From positions 1-33,634 of the IMG/VR virus record IMGVR_UViG_3300025137_000142: 33,634 bases of DNA. The stretch is one strand, 5' to 3'. The stretch's first letter is position 1, and each line of letters begins with the position of its first letter. Both the position numbers and the translations under genes were made by a program. Under the pieces are notes generated by a model. It did not search any database, was not told the DNA's origin, and saw nothing but the letters and a program-made list of their open reading frames with translations. This document shows positions 15,308 through 21,292 of the stretch, piece after piece. Source of the DNA: a virus.

Positions 15308-15672
15308 TGGATGGTAAATATCAAAAAGATATAAGTCAATTACCTGAACTACAAATGTTTAGGTATGAAAATATATTTAAAGTTTATGAAACTGGTGATA
15401 AAAATTTTTATTACTATAATATATTAAAAAAAATTAATATACCAGATAATTTAAATAATAATTTCTTTGATTATTTAACTTTGTATAAAAATACACCATT
15501 AACTACTATTAGTTATCAATTATACGGTACAACTCACTTATGGTGGTTGATTATGATAGTTAATAAGATCAATAATCCTGTAAAGAGTTTACCTTTAGGT
15601 AAAAAAATAAAATATATAAAAAATAACTATATAAAAGATATTATTGATAGTATTAGCCAACAATTACAATGA
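15307..15672 (+). CDS. 53: Baseplate wedge protein (gp53-like)
   Basis: 121 aa, shorter than T4 gp53 (196 aa) but carrying the core: an N-terminal strand region (FRYENIFKVYE), a segment about residues 55-70 (LTLYKNTPLTTISYQLYG) and the signature LWWLIMIVNKINNP (about 78-91), which is typical of gp53/LysM-like wedge proteins. In T4, gp53 joins neighbouring wedges in baseplate assembly. Start overlaps the gp48-like stop by one base with a strong Shine-Dalgarno; the 3' end overlaps the hub gene by 4 nt. Confidence 0.8.
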   Translation: MDGKYQKDISQLPELQMFRYENIFKVYETGDKNFYYYNILKKINIPDNLNNNFFDYLTLYKNTPLTTISYQLYGTTHLWWLIMIVNKINNPVKSLPLGKKIKYIKNNYIKDIIDSISQQLQ

Positions 15673-17237
15673 TTTTAAATAATATATTAGAATTAACTAA
15701 AAATGATTCTTCTTCAAACGAATATTTGATAGATAATCAAAAATATGTAGTTAAAATTTTATTTGTTAATGCAGACTTAAGTGTTTTTACTATGTCTAAA
15801 AATAGTTTAAAGAGCTTTACAATTAATGACAATGCTTTTGACCCTTTTAATTACTCTTCTATTAGCTTTGTAGATAATGATAATTCATTTGAAAGATTAA
15901 AAACTAATAATGATGATTATGAATTTAACCCAGAACTAAAAAATATACTAAAAGGGTTTCAATACAGAGGAGACGGTAGAGATTTCTTATTTGTAGAATT
16001 AGTACCTATTGATAATGCTAATGAAGTTTACGGTACCGAAAATGATGATTTTAATAATAAATTCGGCTATAGAAAACTTTTTGTATGTACTGATGATAGT
16101 GAATCATTGCAAGGGGATGAGACTATTAAAACTATAAATTTAATTGATTTTGATGAAAAAATTTTAAGAGAACAAAAATCATTTTTTTCGTCAGCTGAAT
16201 TGTTAGAAAATAAAAGTAATATATTTTTACTGTCTAATAATGATAGACAAGTAAAAACTGGGATATGTATTAAAAATTTATTAAAAAATAGTTTATTTTT
16301 AAAGACTTTTAACCAAGTACAAAAACTTAAAAAAGATAACACACCAGATTTCGAAGAAGGTATCAGTGAAATATTCTATACTTCGCCAGCCGATAATACA
16401 GCTTATGACGATCTACTATATTTACTGTCAAAACATGTAAGTGATAGTTCTAGTAATGACTTTTCAATACTTAAAAAGGGAAATTATGATAACAAATATT
16501 CTTTAAAAAGTGTTTCATCATTATTTAAAAAAGCTTATAATGCTGAAGATGGTACAGCAGGTGAAGAAAATTTAGAAAAAATATTTATTACAGGTACATC
16601 AGATAGTGATTCAGTAATACAAAGTGATAAAAAGACACCTAGTAGAATAGCATCATTTGGTCAATATAGTGAAATAAAAAATATTAATTTTTTTAATACT
16701 GATTCTATTATTAACAGTGAAAAAATAAAAACGAAAATACTACATTCATATAATTTTAATAATAAAACTTTTAATATAGATAAAAAAAATACTGATATAG
16801 TAAATGTAAAAAACAAATTTAATGAAAATTATGTTACCAATATGAAAGGTAAAGATAATAATCCCTACCCTAATTTAATAGTAAATCAAATGAAAGGTAC
16901 CAATTTATCATTTGATAATTATTATTCATTATATGGTGAAAATGATAATATAAGACTATCAGAAGGTATCAATAATCTTCTTAAAAGTTCTATAGTTACT
17001 AATTTAGCTGCAGAAATAACTTTAAAAGGTCAATTATTTAGAAAAGCTGGTAAATTTATCAGTATTGAAAGAGACGGAGAATATATAGACAATTTATTTG
17101 ATGATAAATTTTTAGGTATTTACTTTATATTAAATGTAGAACATAATTTTATTGATGATACAAGATATAATAATAAAATATTAGCAGTAAAGACATATAT
17201 ACATACAGACCCTAAATTTAATGAAAAAGTAATATGA
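15669..17237 (+). CDS. Baseplate hub protein (gp27-like)
   Basis: 522 aa, longer than T4 gp27 (391 aa). The C-terminal domain, about residues 450-515, follows the pattern TLKGQLFRKAGKFISIERDG...DDKFLGIYFILNVEHNF...NNKILAVKTYI, which is typical of hub proteins of T4-like phages. The N-terminal half contains beta-rich segments expected of the gp27 barrels, with a polar, disordered-looking insertion around 235-330. It would form the trimeric hub joining tube and baseplate centre. No lysozyme domain is fused here, and no gp5-like gene is seen in this window. Overlaps neighbours by 4 nt on both sides. Confidence 0.65.
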   Translation: MILNNILELTKNDSSSNEYLIDNQKYVVKILFVNADLSVFTMSKNSLKSFTINDNAFDPFNYSSISFVDNDNSFERLKTNNDDYEFNPELKNILKGFQYRGDGRDFLFVELVPIDNANEVYGTENDDFNNKFGYRKLFVCTDDSESLQGDETIKTINLIDFDEKILREQKSFFSSAELLENKSNIFLLSNNDRQVKTGICIKNLLKNSLFLKTFNQVQKLKKDNTPDFEEGISEIFYTSPADNTAYDDLLYLLSKHVSDSSSNDFSILKKGNYDNKYSLKSVSSLFKKAYNAEDGTAGEENLEKIFITGTSDSDSVIQSDKKTPSRIASFGQYSEIKNINFFNTDSIINSEKIKTKILHSYNFNNKTFNIDKKNTDIVNVKNKFNENYVTNMKGKDNNPYPNLIVNQMKGTNLSFDNYYSLYGENDNIRLSEGINNLLKSSIVTNLAAEITLKGQLFRKAGKFISIERDGEYIDNLFDDKFLGIYFILNVEHNFIDDTRYNNKILAVKTYIHTDPKFNEKVI

Positions 17238-18088
17238 GTTTTAAAACAACATTAATACCTGAATATACTGATACAATTATTCTACAAAAAGAAGAATTTT
17301 ATAAAAAAAATACTGACCTTATTGATGTAATAGGAGATTACTTAACTGAATTAAATTTAAATATAGACTATGAAAAGGGTAAATCTTCCGGAAGAGCATT
17401 TGCTAATACTGTATTATTTTATAAAAGCTTAAATGATGAAGATTTTACTATAGATGATAAAAAAATTGATGAATCATTTAAAAACTATTACATAGAAAAA
17501 TATAATAGTCTATTTATAGATATAAAAAATTCAGTATCTAATTTCATTAAAGATAACGTTTATTTTAAAAATTATTCAGATGATGTTGGTATATTATTTG
17601 ATAGCAATAGTATTATAGATAATAGTATATCACCTTATTTTGATGTTTTTTATAGTGAAACTGAAATACCTAATAACTTAAATACAACTATTTTTAATAA
17701 AACTACATTAGACAATAAATCCTTACAGAAAAAATTTACTAAATTTAATGATGCACTGATGAAGACTAATTTGAAAGGTATAGTAGGAGATAATTCAGAT
17801 ATATCAATACAAACAACTTCGCATGGTTATAATATTACTAATGATTACAAATATTATGAACGATTTTTTAATTTTAAAGAGCCAATGATAAAAAATATTG
17901 TTTCAAATATAAAAGGTTTGGGGGAGTATATACTCTTTATAAAAGATTTAAACTTAAGAGACAATGAAACTGAGTCGAGTTTATTCAGTTACAGTTATAA
18001 AATAGAAGGTATTGAGGAGCAATATGATATTTTAAAGAATAAATTAGATGTTAGTATATACACTTCTAATTCTATATTATCTTCTTAG
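17234..18088 (+). CDS. Hypothetical tail/baseplate protein, 284 aa
   Basis: Follows the hub gene with a 4-nt overlap (ATGA) and is the last gene of the long plus-strand run. The protein is Asn/Asp/Lys/Ile-rich, predicted mainly helical in the N-terminal half, with aromatic-rich strands later. No signal peptide or membrane segment. I do not recognise it. By position it could be the hub distal component (T4 gp28) or a baseplate chaperone, but no sequence feature shows that. Its stop overlaps the convergent gene in the TTAG at 18085-18088. Confidence 0.55.
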   Translation: MSFKTTLIPEYTDTIILQKEEFYKKNTDLIDVIGDYLTELNLNIDYEKGKSSGRAFANTVLFYKSLNDEDFTIDDKKIDESFKNYYIEKYNSLFIDIKNSVSNFIKDNVYFKNYSDDVGILFDSNSIIDNSISPYFDVFYSETEIPNNLNTTIFNKTTLDNKSLQKKFTKFNDALMKTNLKGIVGDNSDISIQTTSHGYNITNDYKYYERFFNFKEPMIKNIVSNIKGLGEYILFIKDLNLRDNETESSLFSYSYKIEGIEEQYDILKNKLDVSIYTSNSILSS

Positions 18089-18549
18089 TCAGATACTTCA
18101 GCTTCAATTATATCAGCATCATTAATTAATTTTTTAATTAATTCTTCTCTGTTAATTGTAAGACCTAGTAGTTCGTTAGAAGTATTTTGAAGTTCTTTTT
18201 TACTTTGAATATCAATCTCTTTTATTTCTTTTCTAGCTTCATTATTCTTATTAGTAATATGAATTTTATTAAGACTTTCTATAGCAGCAGCTGAAGCACC
18301 TACTAACTTACTTAAAGCTTCTAAATCTTTATAATCAGGAGCAGCTGTTATAAACTGCTTAACATCTTCAACATAATCTACACTACCTTTAATTAGCTTA
18401 CCTGAATATTGTAATAAAAATTCTTCTAAATTCTCATTACTTAAATTTAAATCACCATCTTGAATTTGTTTATTAACTTTAGTTGAACCTTTTAACTGAC
18501 TTAAAAGGTCTCCAACAACGCTTTCTACATCTTCATCTTCTTTACTCAT
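18085..18549 (-). CDS. 16: Candidate terminase small subunit (gp16-like), 154 aa
   Basis: Length is close to T4 gp16 (164 aa). The core, about residues 48-105, consists of two long helices joined by a short turn (GKLIKGSVDYVEDVKQFI, then DYKDLEALSKLVGASAAAIESL), followed by NKIHITNKN. This is the arrangement of the helical-hairpin core of T4-like small terminases (helix, short turn, long helix, then LHK-like end). The tail contains LGLTINREELIKKL, reminiscent of the (V/L)GxTxxL motif near the C-terminus of that family. Acidic N-terminus. It is about 12 kb from the large subunit, on the other strand, next to dUTPase. A late box lies 5 nt before the ATG. Confidence 0.5.
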   Translation of the reverse strand: MSKEDEDVESVVGDLLSQLKGSTKVNKQIQDGDLNLSNENLEEFLLQYSGKLIKGSVDYVEDVKQFITAAPDYKDLEALSKLVGASAAAIESLNKIHITNKNNEARKEIKEIDIQSKKELQNTSNELLGLTINREELIKKLINDADIIEAEVSD

Positions 18550-18554
18550 ATAAT

Positions 18555-18562
18555 TATTTAGT
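18555..18562 (-). promoter_or_regulatory. Late promoter box for the gene at 18549
   Basis: The minus strand reads ACTAAATA, 5 nt (ATTAT), ATG at 18549. It abuts and shares base 18562 with the -35 hexamer of the divergent dUTPase promoter. Confidence 0.45.
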
Positions 18563-18590
18563 TGAAAACTGTTAGGAACGTTAATATAAT
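18562..18590 (+). promoter_or_regulatory. Sigma70-like promoter with AGGAA element for dUTPase
   Basis: TTGAAA (18562-18567), a 17-nt spacer, TATAAT (18585-18590). TAGGAAC (18573-18579) lies exactly 5 nt before the -10. Only 6 nt separate the -10 hexamer from the ATG at 18597, so the predicted transcription start is at or beside the start codon. Confidence 0.65.
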
Positions 18591-18596
18591 AGATAT

Positions 18597-19061
18597 ATGA
18601 GTGAAAAAGTTAATATAAAGTTTATAAAAACGCATGACGATGCAGTTTTACCAACTAAAGCGCATGATGGTGATAATTGTTTCGATTTATATGCAGTTGA
18701 AGATACGGTTGTAAGAGGTAGTTGGTCATGGTTTGGTCAAACTCGTGTAGGTAATGAAGTGGTTCCAGTAGGTATTACTGTAGCAGATATAACTCCTGGT
18801 TATGGATTTGTATTAAGACCTAAATCTGGATTAGGTTTTAAAGCAGGTTTACAACCTCATTTAGGTGAAATTGATAATGGTTATAGAGGTGATTGTGCAG
18901 TTAAGATGTATAATTTTTCTCATGAAGATTATTACTTTAAAAAAGGTGATAAAGTAGCTCAGATTAAAATTGAAAAAATTTATGATACAAAAGTTAGTTG
19001 GGTTAAAAAAGTAACTAAAGCAAAACGTGGTGATGCTGGTTTTGGATCAAGTGGTAAATAG
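18597..19061 (+). CDS. dut: dUTP diphosphatase (dUTPase)
   Basis: 154 aa, the normal length of trimeric dUTPases, with all five motifs: HDGDNCFDLYA (residues 23-33), RPKSGLGFK (74-82), GEIDNGYRGD (90-99, with the catalytic Asp and the Tyr that stacks on uracil), GDKVAQIKI (117-125) and the C-terminal RGDAGFGSSGK (144-154) that closes over the substrate. Hydrolyses dUTP to dUMP and pyrophosphate, limiting uracil in phage DNA and supplying dTMP synthesis. It heads a three-gene cassette with the basic protein and clamp loader. The promoter is of the non-late type. The Trp-rich insert SWSWFGQ (42-48) is a small variation. Confidence 0.95.
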   Translation: MSEKVNIKFIKTHDDAVLPTKAHDGDNCFDLYAVEDTVVRGSWSWFGQTRVGNEVVPVGITVADITPGYGFVLRPKSGLGFKAGLQPHLGEIDNGYRGDCAVKMYNFSHEDYYFKKGDKVAQIKIEKIYDTKVSWVKKVTKAKRGDAGFGSSGK

Positions 19062-19076
19062 GAACTATTATATAAT
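19059..19076 (+). promoter_or_regulatory. Candidate early/middle promoter for 19082-20103
   Basis: TAGGAAC (19059-19065, its TAG is the dUTPase stop), 5 nt, TATAAT (19071-19076), then 5 nt to the ATG at 19082. No -35 hexamer is apparent. Confidence 0.45.
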
Positions 19077-19081
19077 TAATT

Positions 19082-19189
19082 ATGAAAAGAACAAGTCAAA
19101 GAATAACTGAAAAAAAAGTAGGTAATGCTAAGATTAGAAAGACTGTAACAGTTACAGTTACAAAGCCTACTAAAAGAAAAAAGAAATAA
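19082..19189 (+). CDS. Small highly basic protein, 35 aa
   Basis: A short frame of 35 codons from the ATG at 19082, ending with TAA at 19187-19189 that overlaps the clamp-loader start (TAATG). About a third of the residues are Lys or Arg, with a Thr/Val repeat (TVTVTVTK, residues 21-28) and a Lys-rich end (KRKKK). It is too short for a domain, but placement, its own promoter-like element and coupling to the next start argue it is translated. It may bind nucleic acid or act only as a leader for clamp-loader translation; both are inference. Confidence 0.6.
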   Translation: MKRTSQRITEKKVGNAKIRKTVTVTVTKPTKRKKK

Positions 19190-20103
19190 TGTTTAATAAC
19201 TTATACGTAGAAAAGTATAGACCTCAAACGTTATCTGATTTAGTATTATCAGATGGTAATAGAAAATATTTTGAATCTATTACCGATGAAATACCGAATC
19301 TTTTATTTGTTGGTACACCTGGTTTAGGTAAAACGACATTAGCTAGAATATTGGTAAATCATGTATTAGATTGCCAATATCTTTATATTAACGCTTCTGA
19401 TGAAAATGGCATTGATACAATACGCTCAAAGGTAGTAGGCTTTAGTCAGACTAAGTCTCTCGATGGTAAGCACAAAGTAGTCATATTAGACGAGGCAGAC
19501 GGTATTACCATTGACGGTCAAAGAGCATTAAGAAATACAATGGAAGAGTATAGCAGTATGACTCGCTTTATTCTTACTGCAAATTATAAGCATAAAATTA
19601 TACCTGCTATTCAAAGTAGAACTCAATTCTTTGATTTAGCTCCTCCTTTTGATGATGTGGTAAAGCGTGTAGTTGATATAGTTAAAGAAGAAGGTATTAA
19701 AGTAGAAAAAGATGATAAAGTTAATCTAGTTGGTTTAATTAAACAAGGTTATCCTGATATACGTAAAATTTTAAATAGTATACAAAAAGCAAATATTAAT
19801 GGTAAGTTTACTATAGATCATAAAGTTGATAATAATGATATAATAAACGTTATTCATAAACATATAGGTTCTAAAACTGTATTAAAACTTAGAAAATACT
19901 TAATTGAAAACGAGAATGAGTTTCAAGGTGATTATCATAACTTAATGAAGCAATATTTAAACTTTGTTTATACTTCTAGTTTAGATGACAATAAAAAACG
20001 TCAATATATAGTGTCTATTTCAGATCACATGTATAAAGACGTATTTGTATTAGATAAAGAAATTAATGCTTTTGCTTGTTGGGTAAATTTAGAAAATATT
20101 TAA
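19189..20103 (+). CDS. 44: Sliding clamp loader ATPase subunit (gp44-like)
   Basis: 304 aa (T4 gp44 is 319 aa). AAA+ ATPase: N-terminal YVEKYRPQTLSDLV box typical of clamp loaders, Walker A GTPGLGKTT (residues 42-50), Walker B VVILDEAD (97-104), sensor 1 LTAN (129-132) and the arginine finger SR (143-144). The C-terminal helical collar follows (about 210-304). It loads the sliding clamp on primer-template during phage replication. The partner gp62 and clamp gp45 are not in this window. A replication gene inside a morphogenesis cluster is unusual for T4 order. Its stop overlaps the convergent gene (TTAA, 20100-20103). Confidence 0.92.
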   Translation: MFNNLYVEKYRPQTLSDLVLSDGNRKYFESITDEIPNLLFVGTPGLGKTTLARILVNHVLDCQYLYINASDENGIDTIRSKVVGFSQTKSLDGKHKVVILDEADGITIDGQRALRNTMEEYSSMTRFILTANYKHKIIPAIQSRTQFFDLAPPFDDVVKRVVDIVKEEGIKVEKDDKVNLVGLIKQGYPDIRKILNSIQKANINGKFTIDHKVDNNDIINVIHKHIGSKTVLKLRKYLIENENEFQGDYHNLMKQYLNFVYTSSLDDNKKRQYIVSISDHMYKDVFVLDKEINAFACWVNLENI

Positions 20104-20675
20104 CCCATATACTGTGTAGTATAATTACCTACTTGATTAGTTTTACTAACTGAACCATTTGCTGGTATTTTAGTATTAGAAGTAGGATTTGAAATTTCAG
20201 ATTTTTTAAGACTATCACCTTGTTGTGTCATAGTTTGATGTTCTTCTTCGTTTTCTTCAGGTTTTACTGGATCTATTTGAACTTTATTATCATACTTATC
20301 AGAATCAGGAGTAGGGTGTCTATTAATACCTGTGTCTATTCTTTGAAGTAAATTACCATCTAAAGTTACTTTACCTTGATTATCATATCTACCATTAGCT
20401 AATTCTTTTGCAACTTCTACATTAAAAGAATCACCTCTGTTATCATTATTACCAGGTCCTTGAGTACCTACTGAAGTTTTTATATTTACTACATAATAAT
20501 TTTTATCTGTATCAAAGTAATTATCTATATAACCCTTCATATCATCAGATAAACTCTTATATCCATCTTTTGATTTATAGTTGCTAACTAGTTTAACCAT
20601 ATCACCTGTTAAAATACCTCCGTTAGAGTATCTTTCAATTGTATTTTCAATTAACTTTAAGAATTTACGCGCCAT
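20100..20675 (-). CDS. Putative head-internal or virion protein, 191 aa
   Basis: Start at the ATG at 20675, 5 nt after a perfect late box; a longer frame from 20705 would cross the promoter. The N-terminus (MARKFLKLIEN) has L-I-E at residues 8-10, matching the prohead-protease consensus, and resembles the other targeting-like peptides in the window. Residues about 50-115 contain a probable small folded domain (YYVVNIKTSVGTQG, then a strand-rich segment), followed by a polar, Pro/Asn/Glu/Thr-rich tail (120-191), probably disordered. No family recognised. Single-gene unit between the clamp loader and gp25. Confidence 0.6.
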   Translation of the reverse strand: MARKFLKLIENTIERYSNGGILTGDMVKLVSNYKSKDGYKSLSDDMKGYIDNYFDTDKNYYVVNIKTSVGTQGPGNNDNRGDSFNVEVAKELANGRYDNQGKVTLDGNLLQRIDTGINRHPTPDSDKYDNKVQIDPVKPEENEEEHQTMTQQGDSLKKSEISNPTSNTKIPANGSVSKTNQVGNYTTQYMG

Positions 20676-20680
20676 AATAA

Positions 20681-20688
20681 TATTTATA
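20681..20688 (-). promoter_or_regulatory. Late promoter box for the gene at 20675
   Basis: The minus strand reads TATAAATA, 5 nt (TTATT), ATG at 20675. Confidence 0.65.
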
Positions 20689-20708
20689 TTTAATCGTACA
20701 AACATCTA

Positions 20709-20716
20709 ATTAAATA
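20709..20716 (+). promoter_or_regulatory. Late promoter box for the gp25 gene
   Basis: ATTAAATA, 6 nt (TAATAT), ATG at 20723. Confidence 0.5.
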
Positions 20717-20722
20717 TAATAT

Positions 20723-21271
20723 ATGGCAAGAATAAATTTAAATATTTTAGAGAAAACTGATAGTAAACCTGATGTTTCCATTTTTTCTGACTTAAAATTA
20801 GATTTTAAATTAGGTAGAACTTTTAATGATGAACTTAATAAAAAGGATCAAATCACTGATATACAGATATCTAATAATTTAGATGCAATAAGAAATTCAT
20901 TTATAAGTCTTATAACTACATCTCCAGGTGAAAAAATTCTAAACCCTACTTTTGGTATAAATTTTGGAGATTTACTATTTTTACCGGTATCTGAACCAAG
21001 AGCTTTAGTTATAGGAGAAAATATAGTTGAGAATGTATCACGGTTCGAACCAAGAATACAAATAATAGGTTTAGAAGTAATAGCTGATGAAATTGAGCAA
21101 GAATATATTATTAATTTTGAATTCACTATACCAAGATTCAACAATCAAAATTTCAGTATAGTAGGGGCTTTAAACAAAACCGGGTTTTATGAATCTTCTA
21201 AAAATAAATCATCCGGAAAACTATCTGAATTATCAGATTCTAATAACGGGTCCTCGACTGGTGGTTACTAA
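20723..21271 (+). CDS. 25: Baseplate wedge protein (gp25-like)
   Basis: 182 aa (T4 gp25 is 132 aa). The gp25/GPW core is at about residues 50-145: a helix with AIRNSFISLITTSPGEKILNP, then TFGINFGDLLF, a helix over the region of RALVIGENIVENVSRFEPRI and C-terminal strands (QEYIINFEFTI). It is the sheath initiator and wedge component, contacting gp6 and the first sheath ring. The extra N-terminal 45 residues and the Ser/Lys/Gly-rich C-terminal tail (about 150-182) are additions relative to T4. It begins the second baseplate operon, directly before gp6. Confidence 0.85.
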   Translation: MARINLNILEKTDSKPDVSIFSDLKLDFKLGRTFNDELNKKDQITDIQISNNLDAIRNSFISLITTSPGEKILNPTFGINFGDLLFLPVSEPRALVIGENIVENVSRFEPRIQIIGLEVIADEIEQEYIINFEFTIPRFNNQNFSIVGALNKTGFYESSKNKSSGKLSELSDSNNGSSTGGY

Positions 21272-21279
21272 TTACAATG

Positions 21280-21287
21280 ATTAAATA
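21280..21287 (+). promoter_or_regulatory. Late promoter box for the gp6 gene
   Basis: ATTAAATA, 5 nt (TTTCT), ATG at 21293. Confidence 0.5.
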
Positions 21288-21292
21288 TTTCT

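Noticed and set aside
17234-18088. Assignment as the hub lysozyme gp5
   Set aside because: No lysozyme catalytic pattern and no OB-fold or beta-helix repeats seen; left as unknown.
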